From contig CAVIWF010000062.1 of assembly GCA_963646285.1 (NCBI GenBank), positions 1 to 12,122 of the forward strand: a stretch of DNA of 12,122 nt, in the 5' to 3' direction. The translations under genes were made by a program, and so were the position numbers. Origin of the DNA: CAKUFA01 sp963646285. GTDB taxonomy: Bacteria; Bacillota; Clostridia; Christensenellales; Aristaeellaceae. Positions 5,807 through 11,884 of the stretch are shown here, in pieces. The first letter of the stretch is position 1. Each line of letters begins with the position of its first letter. The notes beneath the pieces are model-generated. The model saw only the letters and a program-made list of their open reading frames with translations. It was not told the origin of the DNA and ran no database searches.

Positions 5807-7102
5807 TCAGATGCAAAATGCAGCATAGAGAGGAACGATTTTCTTATTGTCCTCAAAGCCGAAGTTCCTGGCAGAGAGCTTTATCGCATAAGCAGGCTTG
5901 TAGGTGTCCATATAGACCTTTAAGCTCTTGGCTCTGGTGTTGTCGGCAGACTTGACCTCAATGGGAATGAGCTGCCCGTCACGCTGAATGATAAAATCAA
6001 TTTCAGCCCCACGCTCGGACTCCCAATAGTAGGTGTGGTAGCCGTTACCGGAAAGCTGCACATTGACATAGTTCTCCGCCATACCGCCCTTGAAGTCGTT
6101 GATTTCCTCGACCATATAGAGAATGTCATTGGCGGCCAGATCCTTCTTGGCGCAAAGCAATCCTAAGTCGGACACATAAATCTTGAACGCATCAATATCA
6201 CGGTAGTTTTCAAGCGGCTTTTTGATTTGCTCCACCTTGTAGACCTGTGACACGATACCAGACAGGCAAAGCCATTCAATCGCATTTTCAAATTCGGAAG
6301 CCCGTCCGCCTTTTTTAATCAGCTTATATTGGAAACGGGTATTCTTCTTGGAAAGCTGAACGGTAATGTTATCGTAGGCAAGTCTGGTTTTCTTGATTTC
6401 ATTCAAGTTGTTATACTTGCTCATATCGTTGAGATAGCTTGCAAGTATCGTATCCTGCGTATGACGGACAAGGATATAATCCTTTGTTTCGGCAAACTGC
6501 ATCACACACTCTGGCATACCGCCGACCACAAGATACTGACGGTAAAGTTGCATTGCGGCATCGTGCAAGGCAGACGGAAGCGGTGTGTTGGTTTGAAAGC
6601 ACTTTTTAATCTGCTCCACCAAATCGTCCTCACCGAGTGCCAACATAAATTCCTCCATATCCATAGGATAGAGCGTTTTCATATCGACCTTTCCTACGGG
6701 AAAAGAGAATTTCGCTCTGCTCACCGCAACGCCGAGCAAGCTGCCTGCCACAATGATGTGATAATCCGGAGCGTCCTCACAAAAGTATTTGAGCGAAGTC
6801 AGCGCCCTTTCGCAAAGCTGCACCTCATCGAATACGATCAGCGTTTTTTCCTTTACGATGGTTTGTCCTGCAATATGGGACAAAATCGGGATCAGATAAT
6901 CAGGGCTGATGTTTTCCGCAAAGGTCTCGTTCAGCTTTGGATTGGTTTCAAAGTTGAAGTAGGCCACATTTTCGTAGTGGGTGCGCCCAAACGCCAGCAT
7001 GGCATAGGTCTTTCCGACCTGTCTTGCCCCCTGTAAAATAAGGGGCTTGCGGTGTTCGTTTTCCTTCCACGCTTCCAAAAAGCCCATGATCTTTCTATCC
7101 AT
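5807..7102 (-). CDS. Solitary AAA+ ATPase with DUF4143-type C-terminus
   Basis: A 431-residue protein of the AAA_14/DUF4143 group, common in gut bacteria and archaea, with no settled function. The N-terminal P-loop domain shows Walker A GARQVGKT (25-32), Walker B LIVFDE (88-93) and a sensor-like AGSLLG (119-124). The central part is helical. The C-terminus has MAENYVNVQL (341-350), GAEIDFII (365-372) and PIEVKS (380-385). Glu343, Asp369, Glu382 and Lys384 are spaced like a PD-(D/E)xK nuclease core, which suggests DNA binding or cleavage but is not proof. The start is ATG at 7100-7102 with AAGGGGG 7 bases upstream. It is visibly richer in AT codons than htpG or the LysR gene and stands alone between a hairpin cluster and rpmB, so acquisition by transfer is likely. 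It has no signal or membrane segment. Confidence 0.9.
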   Translation of the reverse strand: MDRKIMGFLEAWKENEHRKPLILQGARQVGKTYAMLAFGRTHYENVAYFNFETNPKLNETFAENISPDYLIPILSHIAGQTIVKEKTLIVFDEVQLCERALTSLKYFCEDAPDYHIIVAGSLLGVAVSRAKFSFPVGKVDMKTLYPMDMEEFMLALGEDDLVEQIKKCFQTNTPLPSALHDAAMQLYRQYLVVGGMPECVMQFAETKDYILVRHTQDTILASYLNDMSKYNNLNEIKKTRLAYDNITVQLSKKNTRFQYKLIKKGGRASEFENAIEWLCLSGIVSQVYKVEQIKKPLENYRDIDAFKIYVSDLGLLCAKKDLAANDILYMVEEINDFKGGMAENYVNVQLSGNGYHTYYWESERGAEIDFIIQRDGQLIPIEVKSADNTRAKSLKVYMDTYKPAYAIKLSARNFGFEDNKKIVPLYAAFCI

Positions 7103-7131
7103 AAGCAGACCCCCTTAAAGGTACTGACCAT

Positions 7132-7160
7132 AGTATAGCAGATGTTCGTGTCAAAATCAA
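7132..7160 (-). promoter_or_regulatory. Candidate promoter of the ATPase gene
   Basis: On the minus strand TTGATT (7160-7155), a 17-base spacer and TATACT (7137-7132) precede the ATPase start by about 30 bases. The left half of an 11-bp inverted repeat (7143-7153) falls within the spacer, which would suit an operator. Confidence 0.6.
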
Positions 7161-7232
7161 CGAAATATCATTGAGTTTCCACACTAATCAACATGATTAT
7201 TTTCTCCAACTTCTCACAATATGACACGAACA
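7143..7232. repeat. Widely spaced 11-bp inverted repeat
   Basis: TGTTCGTGTCA (7143-7153) and TGACACGAACA (7222-7232) are exact reverse complements separated by 68 bases. The centres lie 79 bp apart, about seven and a half helical turns. The left copy lies in the promoter spacer of the ATPase gene. The core ACACGAAC also appears at about 5671-5678, beyond the other end of that gene. Confidence 0.6.
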
Positions 7233-7290
7233 CCGTGAAAGCAGCAGCATCAACAAAAAACAGTTCCCCCAAATCCTTTTGAAAGAAAAA

Positions 7291-7323
7291 CAAAAAAGCC
7301 CCGTCTGTCGCACAACAGACGGG
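7291..7323 (-). terminator. Intrinsic terminator of rpmB
   Basis: Read on the minus strand, CCCGTCTGT (7323-7315) pairs with ACAGACGGG (7308-7300) over a 6-base loop, followed by GC and a run of T (the A-run at 7292-7297 on the + strand). It begins about 20 bases after the rpmB stop. Confidence 0.92.
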
Positions 7324-7343
7324 ACAAGTATGCGTGTGAAACC

Positions 7344-7556
7344 TCAGGCTTCTTCCTGGGTCTTGGGCAGAGCGCGCTGCACATTGCCGCTGCGCAGGCA
7401 ACGGGTGCACACATTCATCCGCTTCACAGAACCGTTCACCACAACACGGACGCTCTGCACATTGGGCGCCCAGGTCCGGTGGCTCTTGCGGTTGGAGTGA
7501 CTCACGTTGTTGCCGTTCATCGTACCCTTTTCGCAAATTTCACAAAACTTTCCCAT
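7344..7556 (-). CDS. rpmB: 50S ribosomal protein bL28, zinc-binding form
   Basis: A 70-residue basic protein of the large ribosomal subunit, close to usual bL28 length. It carries CEIC (Cys5, Cys8) and CTRC (Cys50, Cys53), the four cysteines of the zinc-binding (C+) form. Many Bacillota also carry a cysteine-free paralogue used in zinc shortage, which is not visible here. The middle has the typical SHSNRKSHRTWAPNVQSVRV segment. A longer frame starts at 7586, but ATG 7556 has GGAGG 8 bases upstream and matches the family N-terminus. It is a single-gene unit with its own promoter (7601-7629) and terminator (7291-7323). Its base composition matches the host genes rather than the adjacent ATPase. 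Confidence 0.97.
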   Translation of the reverse strand: MGKFCEICEKGTMNGNNVSHSNRKSHRTWAPNVQSVRVVVNGSVKRMNVCTRCLRSGNVQRALPKTQEEA

Positions 7557-7600
7557 GAAATCCACCTCCTTAGGGAGATCACACACATCAAAGCGTATCT

Positions 7601-7629
7601 ATCTTATCACGCCCGAAAGGAAAAAGCAA
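7601..7629 (-). promoter_or_regulatory. Candidate promoter of rpmB
   Basis: On the minus strand TTGCTT (7629-7624), 17 bases and TAAGAT (7606-7601) place transcription about 40 bases before the rpmB ATG. The motif lies between the rlmH stop and rpmB, so rpmB need not depend on read-through from rlmH. Confidence 0.55.
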
Positions 7630-7661
7630 GCAATATTTTTGAAAAAACCGGGTTTTCCCTT

Positions 7662-8141
7662 TTATTTATGATACCTTTCCCCTGCCCGAATTTTCATGCA
7701 CCGGTACACCTGCTCCAGCAGCATCACCCTGGCCAGCTGGTGGGGAAAGGTCATTTTGCTCATGCTCATTTCCTCATTGGCCCGGCTGATCACCTTGTCG
7801 GATAGGCCCAGGCTCCCCCCGATGACAAACACAATGGAGGAATACCCCCGCTCCATCAGGGTGCTCAGGTGGCTGCTCATCTCCGGGGATGCCCACTGCT
7901 TCCCCGGGATGGTCATGGCAATGACGTAATCCGTGGGGCGAATCTTTTGCAGAATAGCTTCCCCTTCCCGATCCTTGATCTGTTTTTCCTGGGCAGGGGA
8001 AGGATCCTGAGGCTCCGGCAGGTCGGGCAGCTCCACTTCCTCCACCTTACCGAAGCGGCTGAGACGCTTCAGGTATTCATCTGCCATGGCACGGTAGGGC
8101 TTCTCTTTCATTTTTCCCACACAAATCAGGGTAAAGGACAC
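7662..8141 (-). CDS. rlmH: 23S rRNA pseudouridine-1915 N3-methyltransferase RlmH
   Basis: A 159-residue SPOUT-family enzyme that uses S-adenosylmethionine to methylate N3 of pseudouridine 1915 in helix 69 of 23S rRNA, acting on assembled ribosomes as a dimer. Visible features are the N-terminal MSFTLICVGKMKE, the deep-knot cofactor loop FVIGGSLGLS (105-114) and the C-terminal HQLARVMLLEQVYRCMKI with a terminal RYHK. The usual C-terminal RGEPYHK reads RAGERYHK here, a mild departure. The start is GTG at 8141-8139: GGAGG (8153-8149) lies 7 bases upstream, while the longer frame starting at 8180 has no such site. The first 16 bases overlap the end of the LysR gene, so translation is probably coupled. 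A weak GGG/CCC hairpin with a T-run follows the stop. Confidence 0.96.
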   Translation of the reverse strand: MSFTLICVGKMKEKPYRAMADEYLKRLSRFGKVEEVELPDLPEPQDPSPAQEKQIKDREGEAILQKIRPTDYVIAMTIPGKQWASPEMSSHLSTLMERGYSSIVFVIGGSLGLSDKVISRANEEMSMSKMTFPHQLARVMLLEQVYRCMKIRAGERYHK

Positions 8142-9046
8142 GGTGATTCCTCCTTTGCATCCTCTGCAATGGTCTTCCACAGGGCCTGCAGGTACTTGTT
8201 GCTGGCAGCACGCTTGTGCCGTGCCAGATAGATGGAGACGGTCATCTCCTCCTCTTCGAAAGGAATGCTGACCCAGCCGCAGTCCTTCACTTCCCTGTCC
8301 AGAAAGTTCACGCAGATGCCCACATCCCCCTCATTGACCTTTTCCACCCACACGGTGCCGTCAGGGGAGATGGCGGCGTAGCGAATCTTCAGCTGCCGTG
8401 CCTGAGCCTCCTGCTCCAGCAGGTGATACAGCCGGTAATACCGGTTGAAGGTGGCCACAGGATATTGAGCCACATCCTCCACCCGCACGGTCTTCTTTCC
8501 CGCCAGGGGATGATCCAGCCGAACCACCGCCGTGACCCGCTCCTGCCGCAGCAGCAATAGGTCGTAGGCCTCCTCGTGGACGGGGGCGCCGTTCAGCAGG
8601 GCGATTTCGCAGCCTTCATCATCCAGCACCCGCTCCGCCAGCAGATCCGGCAGTTCGTCCAGGGTAATTTCCATGTCCAGGCCCGTTCTCGCCTTCAGCC
8701 TTGTTTGAAGCTCCGCTGAGCCCTTGTACCCCAGGGCGTTGGGCATGCTGTAGGCACAGGCTACTACAATGTGTCCCACCGCCTGCTGGGCAAAGCCTTC
8801 AATACGGACGCAGGCGCTGTCAAAGTCCGCCACGCACTTTTCCGCCTCCCGGGCAAAGGCGTAGCCGAAGGGGGTGGGGGTCAGGGCACGGGCGTCCCGC
8901 TCAAACAGGGGCGTGCCGTACTCCTCTTCAATGGTGCGGATGGCTTTGCCCAGTGCCTGGGGGGAAAGGTACATCTGCCGGGCAGCCTTGGTGAAACTTC
9001 CTGCTTTCATGGTGGTTAGTACATAGCGCATATTTCGAATATCCAC
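8126..9046 (-). CDS. LysR-family transcriptional regulator
   Basis: A 306-residue DNA-binding regulator of typical LysR length. The winged helix-turn-helix covers residues 1-60, with the hallmark GSFTKAARQMYLSPQALGKA (16-35) and the wing GTPLFERDARALTPTPFG (44-61). A linker helix (about 62-88) leads to a two-lobed co-inducer domain (about 90-297), whose ligand I cannot predict. The start is GTG (9046-9044) with GGGGAGG 5 bases upstream, and it gives the normal MDIRNMRYVL opening. It overlaps rlmH by 16 bases, an unusual partner for a metabolite regulator. LysR genes are often divergent from their target, but the DNA upstream holds only repeats, so the target may be itself or lie elsewhere. 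A palindrome over its own -35 suggests autoregulation. Confidence 0.93.
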   Translation of the reverse strand: MDIRNMRYVLTTMKAGSFTKAARQMYLSPQALGKAIRTIEEEYGTPLFERDARALTPTPFGYAFAREAEKCVADFDSACVRIEGFAQQAVGHIVVACAYSMPNALGYKGSAELQTRLKARTGLDMEITLDELPDLLAERVLDDEGCEIALLNGAPVHEEAYDLLLLRQERVTAVVRLDHPLAGKKTVRVEDVAQYPVATFNRYYRLYHLLEQEAQARQLKIRYAAISPDGTVWVEKVNEGDVGICVNFLDREVKDCGWVSIPFEEEEMTVSIYLARHKRAASNKYLQALWKTIAEDAKEESPCPLP

Positions 9047-9124
9047 AGTATCCTCCCCCTGCCGGCAAAGCGGCGATTCCGCTTCATCGGCGTACTTTTC
9101 TTATGCTTCTTTCATCTACCTTTT

Positions 9125-9155
9125 AGTATATAAAAAGAAACTTGAAGTTTCAAGT
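9125..9155 (-). promoter_or_regulatory. Promoter and overlapping palindrome for LysR-rlmH
   Basis: On the minus strand TTGAAA (9153-9148), 17 bases and TATACT (9130-9125) form a good sigma-A promoter about 75 bases before the LysR start. The perfect inverted repeat ACTTGAA-gt-TTCAAGT (9140-9155) covers the -35 and part of the spacer, a position suited to repression. The repeat fits the loose T-N11-A pattern of LysR sites only in part. Confidence 0.7.
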
Positions 9156-9208
9156 AAGAAACCACTTACATCTGATGACTTTTTCCTCGGACTTTTTCTT
9201 CGGTGGAA

Positions 9209-9244
9209 GCGGGAGGCGGCTTTTGAATCAAAAGCCCCTCCCGC
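9209..9244. repeat. Long hairpin with GGCTTTTG core, copy 1
   Basis: GCGGGAGGCGGCTTTTG (9209-9225) pairs with CAAAAGCCCCTCCCGC (9229-9244) over a 3-base loop, with one mismatch or bulge. A closely related hairpin occurs at 9961-9997. Both lie at the edges of the repeat block between the LysR gene and the phage genes. No T-run follows in either direction. Confidence 0.75.
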
Positions 9245-9322
9245 ACCCTCCCGAAAACCAATAAGACTTTTGGGTATCATACATAGGTTTAGGGTAAATC
9301 ATCCTTTCCGTTAGTGATGTTT

Positions 9323-9349
9323 CAAGAGGGCTTGACCTTCGCCCCCTTT
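9323..9349 (-). repeat. Hairpin repeat family, diverged reverse copy
   Basis: CAAGAGGGC (9323-9331), loop ttgaccttc, GCCCCCTT (9341-9348), followed by the reverse lead-in accccttcgg. It is the reverse orientation of the family. One stem position is mismatched (A against C), so this copy is decaying. Confidence 0.6.
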
Positions 9350-9408
9350 AACCCCTTCGGGCATCCTTCTTGGTTGGGTTATCCTTTTTGTTTCGTGTGT
9401 GCTTATTT

Positions 9409-9576
9409 CAAGGGGGCTTTCCGTTCGCCCCCTTGACCCCTTCGGAGCCCAACTGTTAGAGCCCCTTCAAGTTGAAAACAGCTTATTTCTTTTTTCCTTT
9501 TTTCAAAAGTAAACGCCTTCATCCGAAGGGAGGCTGCGAAGGGGTGCAGGGGGCGACCGCAAAGCCCCCTGCAAAA
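9409..9576. repeat. Composite repeat unit, copy 1 (168 bp)
   Basis: The unit begins with a reverse hairpin, CAAGGGGGC (9409-9417), loop tttccgttc, GCCCCCTTG (9427-9435). It continues through a conserved AT-rich stretch with a polypyrimidine tract, and ends with a forward hairpin, TGCAGGGGGC (9545-9554), loop gaccgcaaa, GCCCCCTGCA (9564-9573). The whole unit recurs 312 bases later (9721-9888) with few differences and no length change, so it is a recent duplication or conversion. Confidence 0.85.
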
Positions 9577-9619
9577 CAAGCATTAGAAAACTGCTGCTTC
9601 AATGCGAAGGACAAGGGAG

Positions 9620-9660
9620 TCCAGAGGGTGAGGATCTTCAACCCGTTTAAGCCCTCTGGA
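9620..9660 (+). repeat. Hairpin repeat family, long-loop copy
   Basis: TCCAGAGGG (9620-9628) pairs perfectly with CCCTCTGGA (9652-9660). The 23-base loop contains acccgtttaag and gaggatc, closely matching the loop of the reverse copy at 11875-11911. It carries the family lead-in gcgaagg nearby at 9604-9610. Confidence 0.8.
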
Positions 9661-9680
9661 AACAAACATGAAATAACTGT

Positions 9681-9731
9681 GCAGGTGGTGCGTACCTTTG
9701 CAACAATCGTTTATGTTACTCAAGGGGGCTT
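9681..9731 (+). repeat. Direct repeat bracketing the phage module, left copy
   Basis: About 50 bases starting GCAGGTGGTGCGTACC and including TTGCAACAATCGTTTATG, followed by the first arm of a hairpin repeat. The right copy is at 11834-11884 in the same orientation, with five differences in the first 40 bases. The 2.15 kb between them contains all three phage genes. Confidence 0.8.
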
Positions 9732-9888
9732 TCCGGTCGCCCCCTTGACCCCTTCGGAGCCCAACTGTTAGAGCACCTTCAAGTTGAAAACAGCTTATTT
9801 CTTTTTTCCTTTTTTCAAAAGTAAGCCCCTTCATCCGAAGGGAGGCTGCGAAGGGGTGCAGGGGGCGACCGCAAAGCCCCCTGCAAAC
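9721..9888. repeat. Composite repeat unit, copy 2 (168 bp)
   Basis: Near-identical to 9409-9576. The reverse hairpin is CAAGGGGGC (9721-9729), loop tttccggtc, GCCCCCTTG (9739-9747). The forward hairpin is TGCAGGGGGC (9857-9866), loop gaccgcaaa, GCCCCCTGCA (9876-9885). Apart from these repeats nothing gene-like is visible in 9160-10004. The open frame from 10215 down to 9583 is an accident of the repeats and overlaps the holin gene. Confidence 0.85.
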
Positions 9889-9960
9889 CATCGTTAGAAA
9901 ACAACCTTCATTCGAGGAAAAACTATGGTATGTCCCATAGTGGTTTTCGGGGTTGGGCAC

Positions 9961-9997
9961 GGGAAGGGGGCTTTTGACACAAAAGCCGCCCCTCCCG
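9961..9997. repeat. Long hairpin with GGCTTTTG core, copy 2
   Basis: GGGAAGGGGGCTTTTG (9961-9976) pairs imperfectly with CAAAAGCCGCCCCTCCC (9980-9996) over a 3-base loop. It begins 8 bases after the holin stop on the minus strand. The T-run lies before, not after, the hairpin in that direction, so I do not call it an intrinsic terminator. Related to 9209-9244. Confidence 0.7.
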
Positions 9998-10004
9998 CAA
10001 AAAA

Positions 10005-10205
10005 TTACGTGTCCCGCTCCGCATCCACCATGCCCTCGCCGAAAATGTAGGCAATGACGGTGGCACCTGCCATGATGATGGCCCCTACCTGGGCAGAGGT
10101 TTCCTCCTCCATGCCCAGGGCGGCGGCTACAAGGGTCACAAAGGACACCACCGCCAGCCAGAACTTCCGGGAGGTCAGCTTGCGAATCACCGTTTCTTTG
10201 TTCAT
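10005..10205 (-). CDS. Phage holin-like protein
   Basis: A 66-residue protein. Residues 12-32 (SRKFWLAVVSFVTLVAAALG) and 39-56 (QVGAIIMAGATVIAYIFG) form two short hydrophobic segments joined by an acidic turn (MEEETSA), with a charged N-terminus and an acidic tail (VDAERDT). This is the layout of small phage holins, which oligomerise in the cytoplasmic membrane and open it to the lytic enzyme. The start ATG (10205) overlaps the preceding gene's TGA by four bases (ATGA), giving translational coupling, with AAAGGA about 9 bases upstream. In complete prophages an endolysin gene usually follows, but here repeat DNA does. I am confident it is a small phage membrane protein; holin is the best fit. 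Confidence 0.8.
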   Translation of the reverse strand: MNKETVIRKLTSRKFWLAVVSFVTLVAAALGMEEETSAQVGAIIMAGATVIAYIFGEGMVDAERDT

Positions 10206-10513
10206 TTCGATCCATCCTTTCTAATGGGTAGTTGCTTCACCTGCTCCACAATGCGCTCCGCACTGCCGTTGCCCCCAAGAGCCTTGTAGGGCAGGTAGAG
10301 ATAGTCGTACAGGTTCTCGTACTCGTCGGAGGTGATCTGCCCCCGGCTCAGCGCCTTTTCCCCCAGGGAAATGATCCGGTCGTGGGCAATGCCCCGGAGC
10401 AGCTTTCCCGTCTTGTCCCGCCCCTCCCGCCGATATTGAAGCAGCGTCCAGAACCCGTTGGAGGCAAGAACCGTCGTGAGTACCGTCAGTAAGGTTTGCA
10501 GCCAGACTGCCAT
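10202..10513 (-). CDS. Small phage membrane-anchored protein upstream of the holin
   Basis: A 103-residue protein. Residues 3-22 form one hydrophobic segment (VWLQTLLTVLTTVLASNGFW) and the rest is a soluble, mostly helical domain with TGKLLRGIAHDRIISLG, then ITSDEYENLYDYLYLPYKALGGNGSAERIVE. This DEYE...YLY-PYK-LGGNG pattern is typical of an unnamed protein that sits between tail-fibre and holin genes in phages of Clostridia and other Bacillota. It may tune holin action, but no function is established to my knowledge. It starts 22 bases after the tail-fibre stop and overlaps the holin by ATGA. The predicted ribosome site (GGAAGG/CAGGTG) is moderate. Confidence 0.8.
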   Translation of the reverse strand: MAVWLQTLLTVLTTVLASNGFWTLLQYRREGRDKTGKLLRGIAHDRIISLGEKALSRGQITSDEYENLYDYLYLPYKALGGNGSAERIVEQVKQLPIRKDGSK

Positions 10514-10535
10514 GGTTTCACCTGCCTTCCTGCTG

Positions 10536-11690
10536 TTATGCCAGCTTCACCAGGCTGATACTCGCCCCTGCCAGGGTGTAGGTGCCAGCCGTGCCGCTGT
10601 ATACACTGCATGTGATGGAATCCCCACTTTGCACAGTAAAAACGCCTGTTACTGTCGTGTGTGCTCCACTTACGCCCGTTTCCACCGTCTGAATAGCGGT
10701 GTAAGCCCCATTCAAACCGATACCTGCCAGCACCTGCCCGGTGACTGCCGCCGCCAGCTCCATGCGGAAGATCACCAGATACAGCCCCGCTTCCGTCAGG
10801 TCGTGCCGGGAGAGGGGCGTCCACACCCCGCTTTCCATCCACCAGCTGAAGGAGCCCAGGGTGTGGCTTTCCAGGGTGGATGCGGGCAGGGTCACGGCTC
10901 CTGTCATGCCGTTGACGGAGGTAACGGGAGGGGATGCCCAGCCCGTGTCCCCTGCCGTATCGGACAGGCGGGTCAGCACCTGCCCGGCGCTTCCCCCGGC
11001 GGGGATGCCGGTGAAGGAACCGTTGCTGCGCCAGACCTTGCCCACAGCGTCGTACACGTAGAGGGTGTAAGGGGCGGATGTGCCCACGCCGTAGCAGTCC
11101 CCTGCCGTGGGGTTCTGCACGCCGGATGCAAGGGCATCTGCCGTGTCGTAATAGCCAAGGATGGTCAGCCCCCTGCCCGTCAGCTCCCCCCGGTTCAGCT
11201 TGTCCGTAACTGTTTGGGTCACTTCTTCCGCCTGAGCTGCCGCCGAGGCTGCCCGGGCGGTGGCTGCCTCGATTTTCGCCACCTGCTGCAATAGTTCGCT
11301 TAGGGAGGGGATCACCCGGTCAGGGTCTGCCACGGTGTCGGTGGTGCTGTCCAGCACGGTGCCCCCAAGGGCCAGCAGGGTGGCGATTTCCGCCTCCCCT
11401 GCCCACTTCACCACCAGGGTGAAGGTGCCGAAGGCGGCGTAGCAGCTGGCAGGCAGGGTCAGGGTGCCGGTGTTGTCCGCCGTGGTGCCGGTGAGGAACA
11501 CGGTTTCCCCGTCCCCACGGATGAAGTAGCCCCGCAGGTCGCCCCCGGTAAGGGGAAGGGGTTCCTGCCCCCGGGTGACGGTGAAGTTCAGGGTATGGGC
11601 ACCCTTGTCCCCGGTGAAGAGGGGTTCCGGGGCTTCCAGCAGCTTCAGGGGCTGGGTGAGGTCAATGGTGTAGTGCCATAGGTGGGTCAT
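10536..11690 (-). CDS. Phage baseplate/tail-fibre protein (BppU-like N-terminus)
   Basis: A 384-residue phage structural protein. Residues 1-120 (HYTIDLTQPLKLLEAPEPLFTGDKG onward, with a GTLTLPASCYAAFGTFTLVVKW strand region) resemble the BppU-type N-terminal domain that anchors receptor-binding proteins to siphophage baseplates. Residues 129-165 are an Ala/Gln/Glu-rich coiled coil likely to trimerise. Around 174-265 are fibre-type motifs: GYYDTADAL, GSAGQVLTRLSDTAGDTGWA and SVNGMTGAVTL. The C-terminal third (270-384) is a Gly/Thr/Ser-rich beta domain, probably for receptor binding. The frame opens upstream to 11876 through repeat DNA. The ATG at 11690 gives the proper BppU start, with AAAGGA about 13 bases upstream, a long spacing. 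No intramolecular chaperone or catalytic motif is visible. Confidence 0.85.
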   Translation of the reverse strand: MTHLWHYTIDLTQPLKLLEAPEPLFTGDKGAHTLNFTVTRGQEPLPLTGGDLRGYFIRGDGETVFLTGTTADNTGTLTLPASCYAAFGTFTLVVKWAGEAEIATLLALGGTVLDSTTDTVADPDRVIPSLSELLQQVAKIEAATARAASAAAQAEEVTQTVTDKLNRGELTGRGLTILGYYDTADALASGVQNPTAGDCYGVGTSAPYTLYVYDAVGKVWRSNGSFTGIPAGGSAGQVLTRLSDTAGDTGWASPPVTSVNGMTGAVTLPASTLESHTLGSFSWWMESGVWTPLSRHDLTEAGLYLVIFRMELAAAVTGQVLAGIGLNGAYTAIQTVETGVSGAHTTVTGVFTVQSGDSITCSVYSGTAGTYTLAGASISLVKLA

Positions 11691-11785
11691 GTTTTTTTCT
11701 TTTCCTTTCGTGTTTTCATGTAAAGTAACTTTTTTCTCTTTTTCAAAAGAAGACTTCTTCATCCGAAGGGATGCGGCGAAGGTTC

Positions 11786-11812
11786 CCCAAGGGCGACCGC
11801 AAAGCCCTTGGG
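11786..11812 (+). repeat. Hairpin repeat family, CCCAAGGGC stem
   Basis: CCCAAGGGC (11786-11794), loop gaccgcaaa (11795-11803), GCCCTTGGG (11804-11812). The loop is identical to the other forward copies while both arms differ together, keeping perfect pairing. The lead-in is cggcgaagg. It lies about 100 bases upstream of the tail-fibre start. Confidence 0.85.
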
Positions 11813-11833
11813 AAGAAACAGTACCTTGTTGTT

Positions 11834-11884
11834 GCAGGTAATGCGTACACTTGCAACAATCGTTTGTGTTACTCAAGGGGGCTT
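11834..11884 (+). repeat. Direct repeat bracketing the phage module, right copy
   Basis: Same orientation as 9681-9731, starting GCAGGTAATGCGTACAC and including TTGCAACAATCGTTTGTG. It runs into the hairpin arm CAAGGGGGC just as the left copy does. This copy also has its own inner inverted repeat, TTGTTGCA with TGCAACAA (about 11828-11859). Confidence 0.8.

Noticed and set aside
9323..9888. A CRISPR array
   Set aside because: Repeat spacing is irregular, copies occur in both orientations, the repeats are hairpins with changing arms, and there are no uniform spacers or cas genes.
9961..9997. An intrinsic terminator for the holin operon
   Set aside because: The hairpin is strong, but the T-run lies on the wrong side on the minus strand and none follows on the plus strand. 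I list it only as a repeat.
9583..10215. A 210-residue minus-strand frame covering the holin and the repeats
   Set aside because: It is out of frame with the convincing 66-residue holin and continues through repeat hairpins with Cys/Arg/Gly-rich sequence.
10458..11294. A 278-residue plus-strand frame opposite the tail-fibre gene
   Set aside because: It is an antisense shadow. The minus-strand protein has recognisable phage fibre motifs and proper gene spacing.
10536..11690. A diversity-generating retroelement target in the tail-fibre gene
   Set aside because: No reverse transcriptase or template repeat is visible in the window, and the fibre C-terminus is not an obvious C-type lectin domain. 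Sequence beyond 12122 could change this.
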